From Membranipora membranacea (Eukaryota > Bryozoa > Gymnolaemata > Cheilostomatida > Membraniporidae), in NCBI GenBank assembly GCA_914767715.1, contig OU612067.1, forward strand, positions 32,708,162-32,772,161: a DNA stretch of 64,000 nt, read 5' to 3'. Made by a program: the position numbers and the translations under genes. Every line of letters begins with the position of its first letter. The first letter of the stretch is position 1. Of this stretch, positions 40,252 through 52,852 are shown piece by piece. The notes beneath the pieces are model-generated. The model was not told where the DNA came from, did no database searches, and saw only the letters and a list, made by a program, of their open reading frames with translations.

Positions 40252-42013
40252 TTCTTCCTAGGCTGCAAACAGGCTTGTGGGTAAATAGAGACGACACAAA
40301 ATCTAACAATTCCTTATTAGGATAATCACTGTCCAGGGGCATAAGTAAATACTTTCGATGCTTGCTAGTAATGGGAGTTATGTTGAAATCAAAATCAGTT
40401 CATAATTTGATGAGATCATCAGAACGTGAAACCATGCTGAAAGTTCCGCCATCACCGGATTATTCTCAATCTTGATTCGAAGAGCATTAATAAATTCGAA
40501 ACTTTGAATTCAGTTGAGAACAATTTCATTGTAAGCCAGAGAATCTGGTATTCATGCGAACCACAAAGATCCCATTTCAATTGGTCTCTATATTGTCACC
40601 AATGAAGTGAGCGGTTAGCGTGAAAGAGATAACATCAACATCGCTGCCGTGTTTCAGCCTAATTTGAGCATAATAAAAATAAGTTTATTTATATACCACC
40701 AGAGCCAAAGTTTGGACAAAGTGGTAGGGGAGGCGAGAGTTGGAGTCGAGTCCGAGAAATCATCAGGAGGGATAATGTAAGTTCCTCCCCGAGCAATTTT
40801 AGGCATACAATTAGCAAATAAATAGAAATCCTGATTCTGCCATTAATTGTTCAATTATCGTGTTTTTAGGCCACTGTATTTAGCTTTCTAAGGGCATGTA
40901 TCTTATTACCCATGCATGTTACCCTGTTCATGTTGCAAAATATTAAAATATGAGCTTAAAAGTTCCTCAAGGCACCAAAATATTGTTTTCTACAATACGA
41001 TAAATAATTAAAAATATTACAGCTTCCATAATATTATCTATAATGGCTATTTCTATTGTTGTTATTGTGACCTTGACCATGCTCATGTTTGACTTTTTAG
41101 TCGGTCAAGTAAGTCTATAAAACTAGAAGTAAGTACATCCCCAGACGCTTTTGATGTGTCGGCCCCGCCCTGCACCATAAACAGTTATTGATGATCAAAT
41201 ATAAAGTCTCTGTCAAAAAGTAATAAATATTATTTAATATCTTACGCAACATTTATGTATGTACCTATTCCATTTCATAGGAAAATATCTTGCCACGCAA
41301 GGTTTGCTCACCATTTTTGAAAACCCCACAGGCTATAGCAACAGCCTAAATCATAAAAGGTTAAGGTTCGCTTACTGTAATCCACAATGGGTAATTTCTA
41401 ACCAGTTAACACTATAAACATTACCGCCCGTTTACTAGGTTACTCTATTGCCAACCCTGGCTAATGAGAACCTATATCGTATATAGCGCTGGTACACAAT
41501 GGAAAACCCTTCCTAGCATGATGTCCTCTCCCTAATATCTCTGATTACAATCTTTACTGTCAACCCCTAAAGAAATTCTGGCTCTCACCTTGGTGGTAAT
41601 GTTGCAAAGGTGACAGAGTTACCGCTGAACAAACATGATAATGTGATAATGCACTAATATTTAATAAATATAATAAAACACGGATATGTAAAATAATCAA
41701 AATAGTAAAAAGTTTTGACTTCATAAAAAAGCTTAGGGGAGATTGATGATGACATGGTTATTTGGAAAAGATAGGACACAGGCAACAAGGATAAAGGAAA
41801 TATGCAATTTAAGCTTGAGAAAAAAACCAACTTGGGAAGACTAAGCTCAAAAGGATATGCCAAGAGGGATGACAAATGAATCTGCAGTGAAGTGTTTGCT
41901 TGTTGTGATTATGATAATACCAACAAAGTCATGGGTCTGTCAGGTCAGTTGAGGCTCCTGACTAACTGGTGACTGATGAAGTAACATGAGCTTGTGGTTT
42001 TAGCAGGTTTTTG
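40252..42013. other. Intergenic region with no recognised gene
   Basis: Between member F (5' end) and the 3' end of the first GTPase gene. AT-rich, short open frames only, none joined by plausible splice sites. It presumably holds the promoter of member F and the 3' UTR of the GTPase gene. Confidence 0.5.
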
Positions 42014-45000
42014 TTAGCCGAGCCTAGTTCTCATTTGTGTGCATTGATCGTTGAGCTGAGCGATCTGTCGCCGCTGCTCCTCTGCCTCTCTCTGCCTTCG
42101 TCTGGCTATGTCGTCCCGCTCCCGCTGTCTCTGCTCAATCATTCTCTGTAGCCTTGTCCTCTCAGCGACCCTCGCCTTCTCAGACTCTCTCTGTAATCTC
42201 TCTATCTCCTCGTCAAACTCCTCCCTTCTAATCTTATCCTGCAGCTCGAGAGATCTCATATCAGACTCCGCCTCCCTCAGCTGACCCTCATACAGTCTGA
42301 TCATGTCAGACTCTACCTCCATCTCATCCTCCATCTGTAGCTGACGAGCAGTGCGCTCTGACTGCAGAAGGCGCTCCTCTACCTGAGCTCGCACTTGAGA
42401 AGATAATCTCTTATGATCCTCATCTGATTTCATGCTCAGCATTGTCTCATACTTCCTGTTAGTACACAATAACATTCCAGATGAGGAGAAAATGTTGTTG
42501 TTATTTGATTTACAGTTTTTGTAATGATTATAAATTATCTTTGGAGTTGTCTCCTTTAAGTCAAGGAGAGCACAACTTATCTGATTTCCGTTTTGCAATA
42601 AAAAGATTGGGAGATAAACAATGTCATGTTAGGTGGTGAGAAGATAAGCTTACTTCCAGATCTTGGTTTTGCTGAACTTGTCAGCATCTCCATCTGTATC
42701 TAGTATCTGATATCCGAGAGTCAGCACCCTGTCAAACTCTTCACTGAACGCTGACTCTGAATTAAAGTCATCCAGCCTCTCTATAATCTGTTTAATCATA
42801 CATACAGCTTACGCGTAGGATTGGCTAATATTAACACAGGGAAGACTTAGTCACCATTATTGTTGTATCACATACTTGAAGGGTGACGGACTTCCAAAGC
42901 TAGTTCAGGCAGCAATCTATAACACTACTGTTATATCTCACTAAGGTCTGCAATGTGCTTGCGTGTGTTCTGCTTGTTTTCATTGCCAATATTTGCAATT
43001 GATTTGTATTTATTTAGACAAGACAAAGGGATCATATACTTACATCACCCATGAATGCCTCGTATGATTTGAGCATGCCCTTGTAAGCGTTCCATATGAG
43101 TGACTCCTGTAGAGCGTCGGCCGGAGACTGTACATCAGGTAGAGATTCTGACTCGTATCGGCTCTTCAGTAGCTGAAAATAGATATCAATGATGTCATAA
43201 AACTTTGGGTGCCTGAAAATATACCTGAAGAGTAAAGAATCTTGTCAATAAAAATACACCAGCGAGTTTAATTTAGTTTAGTTTATTATCAAATCTGATC
43301 TTGCCATGTGATAAATGTTGATAAATGGGTGCTCTGGGTAAAAATGGAACTAAAAAACCTTTATCTTGCATAAAAATTGTTGTCACGGTACGCCATTGAA
43401 AAATAAAAAAAGCTGCAATGGTTGTGTTTGAGTAGGGAACCTGTGAGATTGGTACTTATTGAAATAATGTTTCAGTGAACCGCAATAGAAGATAAAGTTA
43501 AGGATTTACAGCTAATGAAATCATATCTCATAAGCTTCTTATTTAGGTTTGCTTATTTAATTTAAATTGCATGTATGCCAACCTCAAACTGTCTTGCTAG
43601 TCCTTCGCCTTTTTCTAGTTGGAAATTATTGAGCACCCGTTCAGGATTGAACATCTTCTGGCAGAGAGAGAAGACTGGCTCTAGGAAGTCCTCGGGTATT
43701 TCTGGGAAACATATTGAGCAGAAATGATCCCATCATGTAAGATATTTATCACACATAATCAATAAGTGCAGAGTATAAAGCAATTTTAAAAGTTACAAAG
43801 TTAATTCTGCAATTACTTGTATCTGTCCAAGACAGAGCAATGATTGTATTTTGCTTTAAATCAGGAATATTGGAATGTGATGAGCAACAGGCCAGGTGGA
43901 GACCTAAATATTGCGACGCAGCAGGGCTGATATTGAGAAGTTATCGTTCTGTACTCACCACAGACTTGTAGCTGCTCTTCGCTAGCTTCACTGGCGTTAG
44001 CGATTCGTTTTCCAGGGTACGGCAAACAGAAAGTGGTAACCTCTCTGAAGGCTCGTTTTATTCCTTTGGCTGCTTTTTTAGGGATCTCATTTTGTGCCTC
44101 CTCTTCCTAAAGAATGGATAAGTAATGTGTCAGGTGTGGCGGCAAATAACGTGTGATTGCTCAGTTGGACTGCACACCAGCTGAGCCGAAGCTGATAAGA
44201 ATGTTTAATGACTTTAACGTAAGACGGATACTACATACTATCTTGTGTGGAGGGGGTGTACCACTTACTATCTCATCCAGCATGTTAGGATCCTCTCCAG
44301 GAGGGCTGCTCTGTTCATTCCTAATAAGGAAGACGAGTGACTGAAAGAGCTTCTTAGTTTCTGTCTCAATCTCCGAGTAGTCTGTACACAACTGTCAGCA
44401 ATAAAATAAACATTATGGGTTATCGTGCACCCTACAACTAACTTGTGTTTGGAGACTATCAGTTAATCTACTGATGCAGGCATGACAACCACTCCAATAA
44501 TAGTACAACAAATCAGTTTATGAGTTCAATCTATTCAGTAACAACAATCAACAAAAAAAGGTAGGCAGTTTAACTTCTCAAGACTGCAACCCTTGTGTGA
44601 TAATACACTCCAGACAAATTATTGCTTACTGAATTTGGGTACCTGCAATCACTAGCACATTGACTCAATGTTATGAACAAGTTTCGATTATATCTCCCAG
44701 TCATTTAGGCAAGTAATCCGAACCATTTTACGACATGAGGCGATCATTTTAATAAATTTTAGTCTGCCACAAACCTGTAAGCTGGTAAGTTCCTCCAGTC
44801 GTAGATACATGTTGATATTCAGTATCTGTACTGTAGATATCTGTAGACTTATCAGCGTTATCAGAGTGTCCAGTTTGACATCACTTCTTCTGTTATCTCC
44901 TGTACCTTGCGAGTCGACTAACAACACAGCAATCTGTAATAACCAGAGAACGCAAGTGGAGTTATGATCTCAAATTGTGGAGTCAGTAGGTCGGCGTGGT

Positions 45001-46039
45001 TGTTGGACAGTGGTTAATGAAGCGCAATCAAGATGAGTGGAAACATCACTTGAGAAATCTGTTCCTCACTTCTGCTTGTACTGCCTATGATATTCATATT
45101 GGTAATCACTACCATCACAACCATCTAAGGTTAGCTTGAATATTGACTGGCCAAAGGTGAGCTGCAAATCTATAAATATTCTGAGCAATTGCCGAAGCAA
45201 TTAATACCATTAGTACTGCCAAAAGTATTAGGCAAACCTTATCAATAGAACTGCTTTCACAAAGCCCAACAGGAGTACATCATGGTATGTGATAACTATA
45301 GACTAAACATACTTACTATATAAAGTCTATGGTAATAGCAGTTAGGGACAGACGCACACTCACCTGGTGCCCGTTCCAGTTAGTGAGGATGAAAGGTCTG
45401 TTCCACATCCATATGCCGAGAGTGACAGCAGTTTTACTTTTAGCCCAATTTACTCCACTTACCAAACCTGATGACTTCTTCCAGCCTTCATCAGTTCCAT
45501 TCTGCAAAACAAGCCATAACAACCTACACTACACCTACACTACACCTACACTATACCCATAGATCGACCAAAGTAACAATCTTGGATACATTGAAAACAA
45601 TGCATGCTGCATGGTTCTGGCGACATACACTTCAACCCCTTTATTAATTCACTCCATATCCATTGTGTTGCCTAATTATTGATGATAATAAAAAATAATG
45701 GGCCTTGATAAGAAATGTTAGACCTACCTCTAACATGAAGTTCATGATTATTACTGGCATTAGATTTACTAAATATAACAGATGATTTCTTACCTCTTCG
45801 ACATAAGATAGATAGCTAATGAAAAGGTTCAACATGAATGACTTTCCTGATCTTGCTACGCCACCTATAGAAATCACAATCGTCGGCAGATCTCGAATAG
45901 CCGGGGAGCACGCTACTTTTGTAAGCTCGTCGGATGTGAAGAATGGCCGGTTACTTCCTTCCTCAAACTGTACTAGTTGTACAGCTTTATCAGGCATCCT
46001 GCGAGATCGTGTACTTCGTGTAGAACGGGAATAAGCCAT
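42014..46039 (-). CDS. Atlastin/GBP-like large GTPase 1 (coiled-coil C-terminus, RN instead of RD)
   Basis: Nine exons: 46039-45794, 45501-45364, 44933-44775, 44391-44269, 44106-43959, 43701-43583, 43172-43044, 42787-42654 and 42455-42014; 545 aa in continuous frame. P-loop GGVARSGKS at residues 59-67, switch II DSQGTGDN in exon 3, and FLIRNE where the family has RD. Exons 6-8 are helical (middle domain); the last exon is a highly charged Glu/Arg coiled coil ending RTRLG with no lipidation motif or hydrophobic anchor. Members of this GTPase class dimerise on GTP and remodel or attack membranes (atlastins in ER fusion, GBPs in host defence). The Asn in the guanine-reading position may change nucleotide preference. 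Exon lengths of 138, 159 and 129 nt are identical to its two paralogs. Confidence 0.85.
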
Positions 46040-47229
46040 GATTACGCTGTAAAGAGAGAGTTCAAATGGGTAACACTAAATACACACACTCACTTTTCCA
46101 GGAAGAAAGCCTACCTCTGTGTTGAAGAACATTTTAATGAGATCACGTTTGGTGTTTGGTCTAAGGAGCTGGCCTATATTTTGACCAATATGCCCGTTCC
46201 ATATGGTAAGACGCTACCACCGTTCCCATATCATATCAATATCAAAACTGATATAACCTACTTGTAGATAGTCAAGCATCCAAGCCTCACAACAGAAATG
46301 AATGATTACAGACAACACCCTTACTTGGACAAATGGAGACCACGAAGCTGCTGACTTAGTGCTGTAGACTTTCAGCAGGGTCCCTAAAATTGGATGCTGT
46401 AGCAAAGAATACTTATCCAATACATACCTGAGAGATGAAAATCTTAACCTTACTACAACTAGTATATAACCTGTAGACTTTATCAGTGAGTAACTAGAGC
46501 ATATGCTTTGAATTGAAACTGAACTGTAATATTGTTCATTGATTTATGATTATGGTTTTCCCAGACAGGAAAATACACTTTTATATTGCATGAATCATAC
46601 TTGGGAACCCCATATTCTCTATATCCTTTGTATTGAAGGATTAGTATGGCATTTCCACTCTGGACAAATCCAAATAGCCCTAGGCTAAGAAGATTTTGCA
46701 TTCAAACAAAAGCTAGTAATTGCACTTTGCAGAACTTTATTTGCATCTAGATGGGCAGCTTACATCAAGCCTTTTCCTTACCATAAATTTACGTATGTCT
46801 GGCTTATCAGGAAATTAATTGTACCTTGATTGGCATGAAGCCAGAGTCTGAAACAATTATAACTATAATACTACTGAGTTCGAAATATGAATCACACACT
46901 AGAAAAATTGATTAACTGTATTGTATTGCAAAAATGATTAAAAGAAATAAATACTTCTGATGTTATAAAACGACAAACGTCATTTCTTATTTCAATTTGT
47001 TACATAAATACCTATCATGGGGCAAACATGATCGAAGTAGGAGAAAGCGCGACCTTTTCCATGGTAAGAAAATTTAATATGTTTAGGCAAAAAAACATAC
47101 TTCAACAAAATATATCAGATTTATTCAGATGGAAAGAGCAATCTTAAAATGAGGGAGTGTGGCATAACCTGACCAAAATTTTACGGGAAGCACATTATCA
47201 TTTCCAATTAATTGCCGCAGTCCGCTGAA
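46040..47229. other. Spacer between GTPase genes 1 and 2
   Basis: Presumed promoter and 5' UTR of gene 1 plus the 3' UTR of gene 2. A possible minus-strand exon at about 46432-46330 (CTCTCAG acceptor, 103 nt open, then CAA|GTAAGG donor) could be a non-coding or alternative first exon of gene 1; it shows no GTPase similarity and its outgoing phase does not prove a link. Confidence 0.35.
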
Positions 47230-50200
47230 TCAGCTCTTTTCAGACTTTGACTGCTCCGCAATTCCCGCTAGTATTTGAGTGCCAGCACCTATAACAAGGC
47301 CAGCTACAGCCCCCACTACAGCCCCAATTGGTCCAGCTGCACTAAACCCTGCTAAAGTGGTCGGTACGGCAGTGGCTAAAGCAACAGAGGCTCTCATAAA
47401 GAATCTACCTACAGGGCCTAGTTTCCTACTGCTCTGCTGCTTATGTTCTGTTAGCTGTTTATCATTCTCAGCCTTGACACTGGTATACTCTGCTTCAAGT
47501 CTTGCCATTTTTTTATTACTCTCGTCCTGTTTCATCTCAAACTCGCCCTCCATGTCAAACATTTTCTGTTGTAGAAGGTTCATCTCCTGTTGTGCTCTGT
47601 GTTTGTCAGCCAGTGACTCCCTCTCTAGCTGATATAGATCCTGCTTGTACCTGACGGTCATCTGCTGCCAGTCTGCTGTTTGTGATATTCTGAGTCTGGT
47701 CATCTCGCACCTCAAACTATGCTGCATCATCTCAGATAAATCTTCAGCTTCCGTCTGTTTTCTCTTTGCTTCTCTGAGCTTTCCTAACTGCACTGCATAC
47801 CTCCTGTCGAAATCCTGTTGGTGTGAGTTCATTTTCTCTTTGAGAGATCGCGATTGCTGTTCAAGAGCCTCAATCTGGTGACAGTAATCATACTGGGTTT
47901 TGAGTAGTTCCCATGAAGTCTCGATTGAGGCTTCTAGCATCTCCTCATACTTTCTAAAAATACACTGGACAAATAAATCAATTGAACAATGATCTACTGC
48001 AGCTTAAAAATAATATGCAAAAGTGCGACCTGTTCCATGGTAAGAATATTTAATAAATATTGACTGGGAAACCCATTAACCCTGGGGGATTCCAATCATA
48101 TGTATGAGAGGAATGCGCAGAGAATCAAATATTTACATCCACACACAATATTGGTTTAATCATGATGATGATGATATGTTTGATTTCAGTAAATATTAAA
48201 AAGATACCTCCAAGCCAGACCACCGTCAGTTTTGATCATTCTTCCATTGCGATGGAAGCATTCCGAGACCTTTGATATCGTTTCGACATAGGCCATCTCC
48301 AGAGCGGATAAATCGGGATATGAGACCAATGTCGCTTTCTTGTTGAGCTTAATCAGAGAAGATTAGGATTCAACAAACTTAGAATGGCACACCAATTCTT
48401 TGCTTGATGTCAGTATGTTACACTACTGCAAATTAACAGTGATGTAACATACCGACAACAAGCTGTAAGTTAAAGGTTGATTTAGGAACGTACAAATGAT
48501 TATTGCTCAATGCCCTCAGAGTTGTCAGGACAAACAACAAAGGTGTCCCGGAATTTTTGTAACTTTTGCTTGTGATTAGATTAAGCCACTACCAACAGCT
48601 GGCTGGCTACAATGTCAATGAGTTCACTGAAAGTGACTAGGCTTGCACCTACCTGTCTCATTGATATCTGGAGGGACTGCTGCGCCTTCATATAGCCTGA
48701 ATATATGATGGTATCTCGGAGTGCGTCCGACGGGCTCCTTATCCTAGGAAAGTCAGACTTTTCTAGATGGTATTTAAGTAGCTGAAAATAGTTTACGGAT
48801 TCATATTGGAATTCAAATGGTCACTGGTAGCCTTCTTAAGGGTGCGTGGCATTGTAGAAAGTAAAGCCGGCAGTTAACGTAATAAAAAACCCATAATGAA
48901 CTACACCACCCCCTGATGAAGTACTATCAGCTTACAGAGATCTTGTTTGAATCTTACTTTGAAGTTGGCAAGAAGTTCAGCACCAGAAGACCACGGTCTC
49001 GAGTGAGTGACATAACGACATCCTGTGAGGTCACGAACAAGTGTCTTCACTACAGTCAAGAAGTTCAGTGGTACATCTAACATCACAAGTAAAAGTAAAA
49101 TTTTCAGCTATTTAAAATAATGGTTCCTGTGAAGTTTGAAGCTCGAAATTAAATACACCCTACCAGGTTAACAGCTTGTCGTGAAGGCATTCTAATTCTG
49201 ACAGTGGTTTTGACGCCTGTAAACAAGACTGCTAAGTTTTCGATATTTTCAAAATAATTTTGACTGGTGCTTTAATTAGCCAATCAATAGAAATGCGATT
49301 CGAAAATGTTTGTGAAAGCAAGATTGACCGTTAGCAATCTCTGATTTTTCTGAATTGTAATGTTTTGATACCTAACTTACCTCTAACAGCCAAGGTGTGG
49401 GTCTCAACGCTTGAAGTTGCAATTGTCCTCCCAGGATGTGGCATTTTGAAGCTGGTTATATTTCTGAACGCTCTTTTTATGCCAAATCCGACTTTCTCTA
49501 ATGTAGGATTCTCGATGCTTCTCAACTACAGCAAACAGCCTTTTTTTTTAATTCTATACTAGCATTAAACAATTCTGAGGTAGAGCAGAAGGTTTGTGAA
49601 CTAGGGAACGGCTGTTTATTTCTATTGAACATGGGTGCAGGTTCAATAGAAGGACCATTTTATCAGAAATTCTAAGCATTAAATAATTTTGTGACACTTT
49701 TTCTAGACAGAGTTTGGAGCGCACCTCAGTCACATAACTTTCTGTTACTAACAGTGTGAAAATTTTTGAATGGTTCTCCAAGATCCAATCAAGGCGAAAT
49801 ACTCACAATTTCATCAAAAGCAGTGACATCTTCTCCATATTCGTCATCATCCTGCCAATCTCTCATTACAAAAACAAGAGACCTGAACAAGCTGTCATCC
49901 CTCCTCCGACTTCTTCTGTTCAGGCTGTCTATATCTGCATAGTCAGCAACCAGCTGTATGGAGCACAAAAAAACACCAAGTTGTCACTCAGAACTACTCA
50001 CTGGGACATTTTTTGCAGTGCTATCACTGTCAGCATCGAAAATATTTGCTAGTTGAACTTTAAACAGGACAATTTTTGTATAACCGCTATCTACTCGCTT
50101 GCCTACCAATTTGGTGACTCTGGTGCTGATGAGAACCCTAACAATCTCTGGAATAACTTTGCATCTCCAGTTAACACCTGGCTCTGACAATTATCTAATT

Positions 50201-51128
50201 TTAAAGCACAATGCACGATTTGCTAAATCAGTAACCAAAATAGCCGAGATAGATTAGGATTGTCTGGCTCACTTCATCCTGAGGAAAGTATATATATGAC
50301 AATCGTACCTGTAAGCTGAACATGTCTGTAGACTGGATATTTCCTTTACCGTTCAGGATTTGCTCTGTTGATATATTCAGACTTATGTATGTGATGAGTG
50401 TATCTATTGTACAGTCACTTCTCTGATTATCTCCTGTTCCTTGGCAGTCTACCAGTAGGACACCTACCTGAAAACAACAGGCAGTCTGATGAGGAATATT
50501 CTCGAGACTTTTACTGTATCTAAGTGGGCTTCTCTTAATTGAACAGGCAGTGGTGAAGACAATTTTCAACCCAATTTCTTTGAAGATCACAGTTATGGCT
50601 TGCTTACTTACAAACTTTAAATTATGAAGCGCTTCAATTTCCAACATACCTTAGATCCATCTGGGCGACTGATAATAAATGGATGGTCCCATATCCACAT
50701 TCCATGTGTTATTGTGGTTCTACTTTTAGCCCATATTACTCCATTTATCAGCTCGTCTGAACTTTCCCATCCCTTGTCTGTCCTCCTCTAGTAATGGAGA
50801 TAGGCAAAGATGAATGACCAGACAAGTTTTATTTTATATAGATTGGACAGTGAAGTTATAACAGGGTAAGTCTGGTCCCTAGTAACATCTATGGGAAGCG
50901 ATAAGGATGTGGAACTTTGAGATCATCTACCTGTTCTATATAGCTCAGATAACTGACAAATAAATTCAGCAGGAATGATTTGCCGGAGCGAGCGACTCCT
51001 CCGATAGAGATAACTGCTACTGGAATGTCCCTCAACCCTTGTCTTATGATGTTCTCCAATACATTGTACTTGAGAGAAGCTCTATTCTCATTTTCATAAA
51101 ACTCAGCTAACCGTCTTACATTACCAAC
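47230..51128 (-). CDS. Atlastin/GBP-like large GTPase 2 (canonical RD, glycine-zipper C-terminus), 5' end uncertain
   Basis: Nine exons: 51128-50931, 50787-50650, 50467-50309, 49953-49807, 49525-49381, 49076-48958, 48781-48653, 48347-48208 and 47953-47230; 632 residues. P-loop GGVARSGKS, switch II DCQGTGDN and the canonical motif FVMRDW are present, so this is the most conventional G domain of the three. The last exon encodes a long coiled coil followed by a roughly 45-residue Ala/Gly-rich hydrophobic segment with GxxxG spacing (GPIGAVVGAVAGLVIGAGTQ) and a short polar end. I start at a CTTCAG acceptor: the ATG at 51191 lies inside an inserted inverted-repeat element and is doubtful, so a first coding exon is probably missing further upstream. 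An exon skipped by eye cannot be excluded. Confidence 0.8.
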
Positions 51129-51149
51129 CTGAAGACCATAACAATTAAC

Positions 51150-51440
51150 GGTTGTTGGGACTGTTCTGTTGCTGGGCGCGTTTGGGCTCACCCTACCTCG
51201 CCAAGGTGCGCTGGTGTGCCTCGCTGTACTGTGGCAGGGCAGACTTGATGGGCCATGTTGCCCGAATACTGTTTCGCCAGACAGGCGCCCAGCAACGCCT
51301 CGTGCTCGCCCACGCGGCGAGCCAGGGCGAACACTGACACTTCAACCTCCCCTGTTAGCCCGTTTTGTCACCTTTAGCCCATGTCTTGGCGAGGTAGGGC
51401 GAGCCCGAACACGCCCAGCAACGGAACAGTCCCAACAACC
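51150..51440. mobile_element. GC-rich inverted-repeat element
   Basis: Inverted ends of about 55 bp: GGTTGTTGGGACTGTTCTGT on the left and its near complement at the right end (ACGGAACAGTCCCAACAACC), continuing through CTGGGCGCGTTTGGGCTC against GAGCCCGAACACGCCCAG. The GC content is clearly above the surrounding DNA, suggesting a foreign origin. Non-coding. No clear target-site duplication. It lies just upstream of the first recognised exon of GTPase gene 2. Confidence 0.85.
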
Positions 51441-52329
51441 TGTGATATATTTAGGACTTTGAGGTCAGTGATGATTAATGCAAACTTGCAGACAATACTC
51501 ATTCGACATATGGCATCAGTGTTGAACCTCTCGCAGTGAAAGAGATTACAATTATATATTCAGATATGGTAATACTTTCAAAGATTTAATTCATACTTGT
51601 CAAGCATCTTCAGCTTCATTTTTTTGTCACATTATTTAGCGATTGTCTGAGAAAGCTCGACTCAAAATAAATAGGAAAGCTGCAAAAAGAATGATTGCAA
51701 TCAAGAGTTGCCAACACTTTGAGTTAAAAAAATCTTTACTCACCACTACCATCATGCAGTCCCACCCACTCTCCAAGCTAGGGTTTGCTAAGTTATACAA
51801 TAATCCTTTCATATCATATACAAGTCCCCTTAGCTTTCCAGAAACTATGGTCCGATAAAATGAGTAAATAAGAATTTTGGTATTCCACAGTCTAATTTTT
51901 CCTGGTTTGCTGTTATTAATGCCTTTGTTAAACAATTAATACATTATTGTATGGCTCATTATTATATTTGGGCAGCAAACATAGAAATCAAGACCAATTG
52001 ATCAGGTTTTCTAAGACTTGGGATTTGCTGACGATAAGGTGTGCAAATGGTAAATTCGTCGTGACTCACTTCAAAAACTTTGAGAGTTATTCATTATTCA
52101 ATTTTATATACGTATACTGGAAAATTAGTCAAACTGGAAAGGGGAAATTTTATGTGCGGCAATTGTCAACGGTACAATCTAAATAATGGTCAATAGGTCT
52201 ACAGCTTCCTTCTTACAGCCAGTCGATACCATATGACGGGTGAAATCTATCAAGTTGTAATTTGGATATAATCGAGAGTTGTGATCCCCCTCCATCAAAT
52301 CAGATCAAATTGCTCCATAGTTGTTTTTC
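51441..52329. other. Region upstream of GTPase gene 2
   Basis: AT-rich DNA in which the missing first exon and promoter of gene 2 should lie. Small open frames on both strands lack matching splice phases; I see no convincing exon. Confidence 0.4.
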
Positions 52330-52464
52330 CCCCTACCCTCGAAAACCCCTACACCTACCCTACGCATCGAAACCCCCTACACTTATATGTAGGGGGTCTA
52401 CATCCTTACAGGTCTCAACTACTAGAATGATGGTCAAAATACTGCGTGCACTTGGACTCGGACT

Positions 52465-52540
52465 CGGACTCGTGGTCTCGAACCTGAGACCTAGTGCACT
52501 ACAGTCCATGAACTTAACCGCTATGCTATGGATTTTAGGT
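52465..52540 (-). promoter_or_regulatory. tRNA-like pol III promoter in the left arm
   Basis: On the minus strand an A-box-like TAGCATAGCGGTTAAG (52528-52513) is followed about 30 nt later by a perfect B-box, GGTTCGAGACC (52484-52474). The spacing fits a tRNA gene, and the flanks pair only partly, so this is a tRNA-derived SINE head rather than a functional tRNA. The right arm has the same A-box (TAGCATAGTGG at 55289-55299) but a damaged B-box. Confidence 0.65.
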
Positions 52541-52852
52541 GTTGATCTCGGAAATAGAGACTATACGATGATAAAACATAATAGCTATTAGTCATGCTTT
52601 TGCTATGACTATTATGAACGGCTTACAACACTACATAAAGCTTTCTTCAGACATCTATAATTCGATAAATACTTGACAGAATTTGATGACCCATAACGTG
52701 GTCGGGGTATCGCCTAATTCCATCCTCCCATTCCTCACACTTGAAATATAAATCCTCGCATGCAATCCTCGGTCCTCAGTCTTCCCCTCCCGATCACAAT
52801 GAAAATCCTCAGTCCTCCTTGTCCAAACACAAGCTGTGGATAAAATATTGCA

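Noticed and set aside
47279-47632. Plus-strand hydrophobic frame opposite the GTPase 2 tail
   Set aside because: Antisense shadow of the coiled coil and glycine-zipper exon.
51636-51935. Minus-strand 99-residue frame with a hydrophobic end
   Set aside because: No splice link to GTPase gene 2 in the right phase and no family similarity.
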